From CAINVV01 sp963663675 (GTDB taxonomy: Bacteria; Bacteroidota; Bacteroidia; Bacteroidales; Prolixibacteraceae), in NCBI GenBank assembly GCA_963663675.1, contig OY760498.1:124001-188000 (forward strand): a DNA stretch of 64,000 bases, given 5' to 3'. Position 1 is the first letter of the stretch. The number at the start of each line of letters is the position of its first letter. The notes beneath the pieces are model-generated. The model worked only from the letters and a program-made list of their open reading frames with translations, was not told the DNA's origin and ran no database searches. This document shows, one piece after another, positions 54,751 through 62,486 of this stretch. The position numbers and the translations under genes were made by a program.

Positions 54751-56220
54751 TTAGAATATAGTATCTCCATTTGCGGCTTTGTACAGGCCAAAATTGGAAA
54801 TGGCAGGTGTATTGTTTGATTCCCAGATGTTTATCCTGATTTTACTGCCAGAAATCGGGGTGATTTTCAGTAACCTTTTGTAGCCGATGCTGGTACCGCT
54901 GGCTATGGTCTGCCATCCCTTTGATCGCAAAACCTGGATATCAAATGAAGCGATTCTCTGCCCAAACCGGACCGGCTCCTGCAGCAGGATACGGTCAAAT
55001 TTCCTCGTACTGTCAATAGCCATTTCAAGGGATGCTGTCCGCTGACTTTCACCTGCAGCCCAAAAGCTCTCCAGGTCGGCGTCTGTCATGTTGTCCGGAC
55101 TGTATTCCGCGGAACCCGAGAAAACGCTGGTGGCCTTCACCTTTGCTTTGGCCACGAAATTTTCCCTGAACGTTTTATCGAGTATTTCCCTGAATTTCTT
55201 CATGCTGGCAACATCTTTTGATGCGAAAAGACCATCCCGGTCGGGTGGAATATTGAGTAAAAAAACGGCATTCCGGCCAACAGACTTGTAATATAGGTCT
55301 GCAAGTTGTGAGGGAGTTTTTACGGTTTCATTGTCGGAGGCATGAAAAAACCAGCCTTTTCTGATAGAAACATCACACTGGCCTACAACCCAGGCACTTC
55401 CGAAGTAGTCACCTGAATTCAGGTAATCACTGTCGCTGTCACCCACTATCAGTTTATCCGTATCGATCATGCTCCAGAAAGTTTCGCCTGCGATGCCGCG
55501 TTCATTGCCAATCCATCGATTGTCGGGTCCTGCATCCGAAAAGATGGATGCTCCCGGTTGAAGTTGGTAAACAATCTCTCTTATCTCTTTCCAGGGGTAG
55601 TAGGATAGCTTGTCAATCTTGCGGATCTCTCTTGCGCCCCCGTAATATCCGTCACCTCCATTGGCCCCGTCGAACCACATCTCGGAAATATTCCCGTAGT
55701 TGGTCAGCAGCTCCCTGAGTTGATTTTTGTAGTAGGTAATGTAGGCCGGTGTGCCATACCCGGCATGATTCCTGTCCCACGGCGAAAGATACAACCCCGC
55801 TTTTATTCCGTATTTGGCGCAGGCATCTGTAAACTCCTTTACAATATCGCCCTTGCCATTTTTGTAAGGACTGTTTTTGACAGAATGTTCAGTATAGGCG
55901 CTTGGCCAGAGGCAGAATCCGTCGTGGTGCTTGGCTGTCAGAATCAACTCCCTGATCCCGGCATCTTTGGCTGCTTTCACCCACTGTTCTGTGTCCAGCT
56001 TTTTGGGATCGAACAATGCGGGAGATTCGTCTCCGTACCCCCATTCCTTGTCGGTAAATGTATTCATGTTGAAATGGATGAATCCAACCATCTCCATCGA
56101 CTGGTAATCGAGTTGTTTTTGGGAGGGTACTACCTTATTCGGCCTAAAATCTTTTGCTTTAAGGGGTAAAAATGAGGTGAACAGCAATACCACCGATAAA
56201 ATCAGGAAAATGTTCTTCAT
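54751..56220 (-). CDS. GH29 alpha-L-fucosidase
   Basis: The protein has 489 residues with a signal peptide to about 22. The GH29 barrel shows GFIHFNMNTFTDKEWGYGDE, LTAKHHDGFCLWPS, GLYLSPWDRNHAGYG and EMWFDGANGG with nucleophile Asp184. The C-terminal part (from about 355) resembles an F5/8 discoidin-type sugar-binding domain. It would release alpha-L-fucose from glycan ends. It follows GH3 by 42 bp on the same strand, and the MITE-like region separates it from GH92. Confidence 0.93.
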   Translation of the reverse strand: MKNIFLILSVVLLFTSFLPLKAKDFRPNKVVPSQKQLDYQSMEMVGFIHFNMNTFTDKEWGYGDESPALFDPKKLDTEQWVKAAKDAGIRELILTAKHHDGFCLWPSAYTEHSVKNSPYKNGKGDIVKEFTDACAKYGIKAGLYLSPWDRNHAGYGTPAYITYYKNQLRELLTNYGNISEMWFDGANGGDGYYGGAREIRKIDKLSYYPWKEIREIVYQLQPGASIFSDAGPDNRWIGNERGIAGETFWSMIDTDKLIVGDSDSDYLNSGDYFGSAWVVGQCDVSIRKGWFFHASDNETVKTPSQLADLYYKSVGRNAVFLLNIPPDRDGLFASKDVASMKKFREILDKTFRENFVAKAKVKATSVFSGSAEYSPDNMTDADLESFWAAGESQRTASLEMAIDSTRKFDRILLQEPVRFGQRIASFDIQVLRSKGWQTIASGTSIGYKRLLKITPISGSKIRINIWESNNTPAISNFGLYKAANGDTIF

Positions 56221-56262
56221 AACATACTGGTTCTTTAGAATTTGTCTAATTAAGGTTTTGCA

Positions 56263-58440
56263 TTACTGTATTTCGAGCTTTGCTGTTTTGAGTGATTTAT
56301 TGTCGGAACTGCCTCCGCATAACAATTCATACTTTCCGGCAATTACTTCAAATTTCTGTGTTTGATCATTGAATGAATTGAATGTTTCAGGGGCCAGAAC
56401 AAAGCTGATTTTCTGCTTTTCGCCAGCTTTCAAAGGCACTCTCTTAAAGCTTTTCAGTGATTTTAAGGGACCTCCCGGATCGTTCGGATTTCTCAGATAA
56501 ACCTGAACCACTTCTTCTCCGTTGCGTTTTCCTGTATTTTGTACCTCGACAGTCAGTGTGACATGGTCTGTTTTGCAAATCTGGGCTTTTGATAAAACGG
56601 CTGATTTGTATTCGAACTTTGTGTAACTGAGTCCATAACCGAATGGGTACAAAGGTTCCTGGGTCATGTAGCGGTAGGTACGGCCTTTCATAGAATAATC
56701 CTCAAAATCGGGAAGCTGATCTATGCTTTTGTAAAATGTGACAGGCAGCCTGCCCCCTGGATTGTAGTCGCCGAAAAGGATATCAGCCACTGCCGTTCCG
56801 GCGGCTTCTCCCCCGTACCAGGCGTTGAGTATGGCATCAACATTGGCTTCTTCCCAGTTCAGAGCAAGGGCACTGCCGGTGCAAAGAATATAAACTACCG
56901 GCTTACCTGTGGCCTTCAGCAGCTTGATCATCTCCTTCTGAACCGCGGGAATCTCAATATTGGTGCGGTCTCCGCCCTTAAAACCTTCCACTGCTACTCT
57001 CATTTCCTCACCTTCAAGCCTGGGTGAAATACCTCCTGCAAAGAGGATGATATCGGCATTTCTGACTTTTGAAACAGCCATATTCAGGCTGTCGGCATAG
57101 ACCTGGCCTGCATGACTGCATCCCATTTCATAAATTATCGAGGATTTGGGCATTTTATTTTTTATCCCCTGCAAAATAGTAGTGGTTTTTGATGGAAATC
57201 CATTGTAATTGGCCCATAACATGACTGAATCGTTTGCATTCGGACCAACTACGGCGATGGTTTTAATGTTTTTGGACAAAGGCAGTATGTTGTTTTTGTT
57301 TTTTAGCAGGACCATACTTTCCCTTGCCATTTTCAATGCCTGGTCCTTGTGTTTCTGACAATCTACAACGCTGTAAGGAATTTTAGCCCATTTTACCATG
57401 TCGTCAGGATCGAACATGCCAAGTTCGAATCTACCCTTGAAAAGTCTTTTCAGGGATACATCGAGATCACTTTCTTTAATCAGGCCTTTTTGAACAGCAC
57501 TGATCAGGCTTCTGTAGCTGCTGCCACACTCAACATCAGTGCCATGCAATACAGCATCGGAAGATGCTGTCTGCGCATCAGGATGAGTTTCATGGCGTTT
57601 GGTCCTGGTGTCTTTTTTATAAAAGTCATCAATGGCACCGCAATCCGAAACCACGATACCCTTGTAACCCCATTTGTTCCTTAGGATGTCGACCAGGAGC
57701 AGGTCGCTTCCGCAACAGGGCTGATCCTCAAAACGGTTGTAGGCACACATGACTTGCTGAACATTTCCCTCCTTTACAAGTGTCTCAAAGGCAGGTAGAT
57801 AGGTTTGCCATAAGTCACGGTCGCTAACCCTGGCATTGAAACTGTGACGGTTGGACTCCGGCCCGCTGTGAACAGCAAAATGCTTGGCACAGGCAAAACT
57901 TTTAAAATATTTGGGATCATCCCCCTGTAATCCTTTGACACAGGCAAGCCCCATCCTGGATGTCAGGTAAGGATCCTCGCCATAAGTCTCCATGCCTCTT
58001 CCCCAGCGGGGATCCCGAAAAATATTGATATTGGGTGTCCAGAATGTCAGGCCTTTGTACCGGTCGTATTCCTTGCCCTTTTGGTACTCGTGATATTTTG
58101 CACGGGCTTCATCGCTGACAATGCTGAAGGTCTCGTACATCGCAGTTTCATCGAAAGTTGCCGCCAGCGCTATGGCCTGGGGGAAAACCGTAGCCAGGCC
58201 TGTTCTGGCAACACCATGCAGGGCTTCGTTCCACCAGTTGTAAACCGGGATGCCCAAACGATCGATAGCCGGTGTTTTGTCCATCATCTGCTTTACTTTT
58301 TCTTCAAGCGTAAGCCGGCTTATGAGATCATCAACACGCTGATCAACAGGAAGCAATGTGTTGCGGAATGGAAATTGCTGGCCATTGGTGATGAAAATTG
58401 CCAACATTAAAATTGCCAACAGCAGAACAAATTTTTTCAT
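56263..58440 (-). CDS. GH3 beta-glucosidase/beta-xylosidase-like enzyme
   Basis: I take the ATG at 58440 (MKKFVLLLAILML), giving 725 residues with a signal peptide to about 20; an ATG at 58488 would put 16 extra residues before it. The first domain has GRGMETYGEDPYLTSRMG, CAKHFAVHSGPESNRHSF and IVVSDCGAIDDF with the nucleophile Asp. The second domain and a C-terminal fibronectin III-like domain (NTGKRNGEEVVQVYLR) follow. The layout and motifs are those of the beta-xylosidase-like GH3 branch, but specificity within GH3 cannot be read by eye. A possible promoter -7 box lies at 58499-58506. Confidence 0.92.
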   Translation of the reverse strand: MKKFVLLLAILMLAIFITNGQQFPFRNTLLPVDQRVDDLISRLTLEEKVKQMMDKTPAIDRLGIPVYNWWNEALHGVARTGLATVFPQAIALAATFDETAMYETFSIVSDEARAKYHEYQKGKEYDRYKGLTFWTPNINIFRDPRWGRGMETYGEDPYLTSRMGLACVKGLQGDDPKYFKSFACAKHFAVHSGPESNRHSFNARVSDRDLWQTYLPAFETLVKEGNVQQVMCAYNRFEDQPCCGSDLLLVDILRNKWGYKGIVVSDCGAIDDFYKKDTRTKRHETHPDAQTASSDAVLHGTDVECGSSYRSLISAVQKGLIKESDLDVSLKRLFKGRFELGMFDPDDMVKWAKIPYSVVDCQKHKDQALKMARESMVLLKNKNNILPLSKNIKTIAVVGPNANDSVMLWANYNGFPSKTTTILQGIKNKMPKSSIIYEMGCSHAGQVYADSLNMAVSKVRNADIILFAGGISPRLEGEEMRVAVEGFKGGDRTNIEIPAVQKEMIKLLKATGKPVVYILCTGSALALNWEEANVDAILNAWYGGEAAGTAVADILFGDYNPGGRLPVTFYKSIDQLPDFEDYSMKGRTYRYMTQEPLYPFGYGLSYTKFEYKSAVLSKAQICKTDHVTLTVEVQNTGKRNGEEVVQVYLRNPNDPGGPLKSLKSFKRVPLKAGEKQKISFVLAPETFNSFNDQTQKFEVIAGKYELLCGGSSDNKSLKTAKLEIQ

Positions 58441-58498
58441 AGAATGGATACTTAAGGAGAAAATAATTTGGTTAAAAACATTTTTCAAAAGAGATAAC

Positions 58499-58506
58499 CA
58501 AAGCTA
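58499..58506 (-). promoter_or_regulatory. Possible -7 element (TAGCTTTG) before the GH3 gene
   Basis: On the minus strand this octamer is identical to the one at 5216-5223 and lies about 59 bases upstream of the GH3 start, in the gap after GH28. No good -33 partner is visible, so it may be chance. Confidence 0.3.
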
Positions 58507-58519
58507 CATTAATCCTTTC

Positions 58520-60112
58520 TTATTTGATGTTGGTTTTGAAAATTCCCTTCTCTTCGCTTGCAGGAATTTTCAGATTTTCGAGTTGGATGTCTGTGGTATT
58601 GTTAAACAGTATAATTGGCATTTCAATCGCTTCAGGTATTTCTATATTATTCATTACTAATTTTTTAACATCATCTGCAACAATTGCGGGTCTGAAATCT
58701 GCTTCACGGTAGTTTACTTTCACGTTTTTCATTTTGATATTTTCTGCATGACGGAGGTAAAAGCCCCAGGCCGGCAGCTCTCCAAACATGGAGAATTCCG
58801 GGTAACCGGCAATGTTTTCATCAACGGAAGTTATGGCTTTCAGGGGAATACAGGCGATCTCCTTGCTTGCCCTTCCACCATAAGTAATTTCAATATTTTC
58901 AAGGGTTACATCCTGTACCGGGTAGCCCGGAATTCCCACAATGGAAGAAGGTACCAGGTTGTAGGGCAAAAACGGATGACCGTAGATATGAAAGTGGGAG
59001 GGACGTACCGGCATCTTGTCTACTCCGGGTTTCAGGTGATCAGGTGGACCTTCGATTGGATAACCCTGGTCCGGTTTGTACAATGGAATATCTGCCTTCA
59101 GGTTGGCGATGTAAACTCCCCTGAGTGTGCCAACTTCACCGGTTTTGTTCCTGTGACCGCGTCGGATAAAAATGGCATTGCCCGTGTTTTTAGCGACAAC
59201 ATTTTGAATATCAATATTATCGCAAAATCCACCATCAACAGACTCTATGGCAATAGCAGAACGGTAAGTATCAAAAACTGTAAGGTTACGCACTGTGATG
59301 TTTCTGAATCCTCCTGCATTAGCCGTGCCTAGTTTGAAACCATTGGCGCTGGACCTTACGGTACAACTGTCTACCAGCACATTTTCACAGGCAGATCCCG
59401 GTTTTTCCGATTTCAGGCAAATACCATCATCAGTCGAATTGATGAAACAGTTGGTTATTTTAACGTTCCTGCTGTCCGTCACATCCAGTCCGTCATTGTT
59501 CCAGTAAGCAGTGCTCTGTACTGTGATCCGGTCGATTTTAACATCCGTGCATTCCTTGTAATCCTGTACCCAGTTGGAGGCGTTCTTCAGGGTAACTCCC
59601 GTCACGCTGACATCGGTACAGGAATAAAACAATAGCACAAGAGCACGGCCGACTTCAGGTCTTTTTAACAACCAGAGGCTGTCTTGTTTCAGTTCCCCGC
59701 TCCTGAGTTTTTTGAAGATATCAAGCATGAGTTCCTGTCCTTGTCCGTCAATGATGCCCGGACCGCTAATTGAAATATTTTTCTGGTCTTTTGCAAAAAT
59801 CAGTGCAGGCCTTGTTCCCGTTGATATATAATCACTTACATTATTTGTGCCCAGCAGGCAGGCTCCCTGTTCCAGGTGAAGATCCACTCCTGATTTCAGG
59901 AAGAGGGTTCCGGTCATGAAGATTCCCGGGGGAACACTTACCTGACCGCCGCCGGCAGCAGAAACCTTATCTATTGCACGTTGTATGGCGGCTGTGTTGT
60001 TTGTTATTCCGTCAGCTTTTGCCCCGAATGAGGTGATTACCTCTCCCTTTTGCTTCGAACAACCCGTTACCAGGATGACAAAGATTGATAAGATCAAAAT
60101 ATTTGTTCTCAT
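58520..60112 (-). CDS. GH28-family (polygalacturonase-like) lipoprotein
   Basis: This 530-residue protein has a lipoprotein signal (ILVTGC). The parallel beta-helix starts with ITSFGAKADGITNNTAAIQR and GGGQVSVPPGIFMTGTL. The catalytic acids of GH28 are present in NNDGLDVTD and STDDGICLKS. The third and fourth family motifs, normally GHG and RIK, read ANG and AIE (SSANGFKLGT, RSAIAIES), so it differs from classic polygalacturonases and may act on another uronide or rhamnogalacturonan linkage. Its start overlaps the stop of the 721-residue gene upstream by four bases (ATGA). Confidence 0.88.
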   Translation of the reverse strand: MRTNILILSIFVILVTGCSKQKGEVITSFGAKADGITNNTAAIQRAIDKVSAAGGGQVSVPPGIFMTGTLFLKSGVDLHLEQGACLLGTNNVSDYISTGTRPALIFAKDQKNISISGPGIIDGQGQELMLDIFKKLRSGELKQDSLWLLKRPEVGRALVLLFYSCTDVSVTGVTLKNASNWVQDYKECTDVKIDRITVQSTAYWNNDGLDVTDSRNVKITNCFINSTDDGICLKSEKPGSACENVLVDSCTVRSSANGFKLGTANAGGFRNITVRNLTVFDTYRSAIAIESVDGGFCDNIDIQNVVAKNTGNAIFIRRGHRNKTGEVGTLRGVYIANLKADIPLYKPDQGYPIEGPPDHLKPGVDKMPVRPSHFHIYGHPFLPYNLVPSSIVGIPGYPVQDVTLENIEITYGGRASKEIACIPLKAITSVDENIAGYPEFSMFGELPAWGFYLRHAENIKMKNVKVNYREADFRPAIVADDVKKLVMNNIEIPEAIEMPIILFNNTTDIQLENLKIPASEEKGIFKTNIK

Positions 60113-62274
60113 TGTTGAAGTGTATTAATCGTTGGAACGATGGATTTTGATTCGTCAGCCACAATTATTTTAATTTTTCCATTCTGTCTTTCGATAAAAA
60201 TATCTACCGGCTTACCGAATGACAGTATTGTTTTCCCGTTCATGCCCAGTTCAGTAAAACCGGTAGCGGCAAATTTTTTCAGTCCGGACTTTTTATCCGC
60301 ATCAATGATTGCCATGCCCTTGTAAGTGCCTGAATATAGGTCTCCATCCATGTCAATGCTGAATTTGGCTATGGCACTTGTCACCAGTGAATTCCGGTCT
60401 GTGAAAACGCAGGACCCGTCTTCATTTCTGCAGCCATCCGGCAACCTGTTTGCCAAAATTCCTAGCCGGGAAAGTCCCTCAAGAGAATAGCCCTTCACTG
60501 TAGCCTTTTCATAAATAGCTTTGAATCTTTTAGTTATGTTTTGTGCTTTGAAATCACGATCTGCCAATCCATTCAACATCAGTTTTCCTCCCCTGTTTTC
60601 ATATTCTTCCAGGAACTTCAGTACGGGCTCCCTGGCATATTGCGGATTCAGGTAGAGTATGGCATCAAAAGAGTGCCCGTTCATCACCGGTTTACCGTCT
60701 TTCCCTATTTTCAGCTTGCCACTGACAATCAGATCAGATGGAACAACAGCATTCAGATACCCGGCATTCCAGATTTCGAGCCCTTTTTGTTCAACTGCCA
60801 TTTTATCGTTGATGTCGTATATGCCTCTCACTGATTCATCAGGATACCAGTTGCACAGTCCTTCCATGCCGAAAATTACCAACAGGTCGATCTTTGGCAG
60901 GGATGGATTGAATTTGTTGAGCAACCGGGCACAGTTTTCTATTTTCCCGATTCCGGTGATCGCCTCGGGAAATTCGAGGTCAAACCTCAGTGGCCGCTTG
61001 TCGTTCAGCGCATGGTAATGGGTCCGTATACCCCAGCGGAGATCGTTGAATGCCTTTACCAGGACGGGTTCCAGGTCTTTATCATAGTACTGGTTGTACA
61101 TGACATTCCCGGCATGGGCCATGGCGATGCCCATCTGAGTCGGGGTCGGAGTTTTTTCATCTGTCTGGCCATAATCGCGAGGCGCATCCCACCAGCCGAT
61201 ACCGTTGGCCCATATCTCATCGTTGATTAAACTGTTGTGATAGGTATTGTGAATGCCGTTAAAAATGTCATTACCGAATATCTCCCTGGATTTGAGGTTA
61301 ACTGCTCTCTCGACCCGCAAAGCACCGGTCCGCATGAATTCCATGTACTCGTTGATGGCTTTCATCCTGATTTCAGGATGGCCTGCAGGTGCATACCTTG
61401 CATCAAACAGTGTTTTTTCCAATGACTGACCTTTAACCTTTTGATATTCAGCTGCCATGGCGGTCGAATACCATCTGCCCCTGAAAGCCTCTCCCGGTTT
61501 CAGTTCTGCTTCCCTGGCAACAAACTTGTTTCCGTATTCATCCAGTGCGAAACCATCAAACGGGATGTCAGCATAAGCTTTCATGGCTTCAGCGAACCCG
61601 TTGATTTCAATATCACCCCACATGCTGCTCTGGCTGCAGAATTGATTCGTCATGATGCAGGCTGTAAGCCCTTTGAGTGAATTTCCACCTTTTATTCTGA
61701 CCTGGACGGTCTCCTTATCCGGTGTGGTTGCTACACATTGTCCCGTTATTTCTTTCAGGGTTGAGGGATCGTAAAATCCTTCCGAGGTTTTCCTGAATGC
61801 ATAAACCCTGAACAGGTCAGAATGCAGCAACCGGTCAGGGAAACGGATATATTTTGCTTTCACAGTGATGTCTGCATTCCCTGACTGATCAAGCAGCACT
61901 TCATTTTCAATAATCATCTGCTGGGAACCCTCGTAGGACTTATCCTTGTAATTGCCCCAAAGCTGAAGGCCGACTTTCAATCCTTTTTTATGAGCTTCGG
62001 TCACGATTTTCTGAAATACGGGATGCATCAGGGAATAATCATAGAAGTTGGCACCCTCGCGGGAAGTCAGAAAGAGCAGGGTATAGGGACATTTTCGGGC
62101 TATGGTGTCCAGGTGAACCAGGTAGCTGTCATTCGACAGTAAGTTAGGTGATATGAACCAGTAGCCGATCTCGGGATGGTTTTCATTCGGGAATGCAGTA
62201 ATATAGTCAAATTTCTGTGCGTGAGACAGTTGCAATGTTAAGACTACAAGAAGAAGGGTCATGATTTGCTTCAT
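60109..62274 (-). CDS. Unclassified exported TIM-barrel-like protein (paralogue of 33252-35426)
   Basis: The protein has 721 residues with a signal peptide ending LSHAQ. It shares with the 724-residue protein the blocks NHPEIGYWFISPNLLSNDSY, MHPVFQKIVTEAHKKGLKV, ADIPFDGFALDEYGNK (Asp245-Glu246), LINDEIWANGIGWWDAPRDY and TPTQMGIAMAHAGNVMYNQY. The GATase/trimerisation-like C-terminal part is also kept (GHSFDAILYLNPQYARE, NRGGKLMLNGLADRDF). The repeated acidic motifs in a barrel context suggest a glycosidase, but no family is recognised. It is the first gene after the susD terminator and is coupled to GH28. Confidence 0.7.
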   Translation of the reverse strand: MKQIMTLLLVVLTLQLSHAQKFDYITAFPNENHPEIGYWFISPNLLSNDSYLVHLDTIARKCPYTLLFLTSREGANFYDYSLMHPVFQKIVTEAHKKGLKVGLQLWGNYKDKSYEGSQQMIIENEVLLDQSGNADITVKAKYIRFPDRLLHSDLFRVYAFRKTSEGFYDPSTLKEITGQCVATTPDKETVQVRIKGGNSLKGLTACIMTNQFCSQSSMWGDIEINGFAEAMKAYADIPFDGFALDEYGNKFVAREAELKPGEAFRGRWYSTAMAAEYQKVKGQSLEKTLFDARYAPAGHPEIRMKAINEYMEFMRTGALRVERAVNLKSREIFGNDIFNGIHNTYHNSLINDEIWANGIGWWDAPRDYGQTDEKTPTPTQMGIAMAHAGNVMYNQYYDKDLEPVLVKAFNDLRWGIRTHYHALNDKRPLRFDLEFPEAITGIGKIENCARLLNKFNPSLPKIDLLVIFGMEGLCNWYPDESVRGIYDINDKMAVEQKGLEIWNAGYLNAVVPSDLIVSGKLKIGKDGKPVMNGHSFDAILYLNPQYAREPVLKFLEEYENRGGKLMLNGLADRDFKAQNITKRFKAIYEKATVKGYSLEGLSRLGILANRLPDGCRNEDGSCVFTDRNSLVTSAIAKFSIDMDGDLYSGTYKGMAIIDADKKSGLKKFAATGFTELGMNGKTILSFGKPVDIFIERQNGKIKIIVADESKSIVPTINTLQQ

Positions 62275-62428
62275 TTATTTCTTTTTTTTTGATCTTGCCT
62301 GGTTCACAGGTATCAATTCCGGTTGCGGTATTTTGCATTTTATTTGCCATTTTCCTTCAGATAAATGGATTTATAGGGTAAAATAACTCATTATCAGGCG
62401 GAAACCAATCTGTTTTATTGGATAAAGA

Positions 62429-62464
62429 AAAAAGGAGAAGAAGATTGGGTCTTCTTCTCCTTTT
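62429..62464 (-). terminator. Rho-independent terminator after susD
   Basis: A perfect 15-bp inverted repeat (62430-62444 with 62450-62464) with a 5-base loop is followed on the minus strand by TTTCTTT. It sits 23 bases after the susD stop, upstream of the hydrolase genes. Confidence 0.85.
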
Positions 62465-62486
62465 CGTTTCAGATGATAAAAGTATA

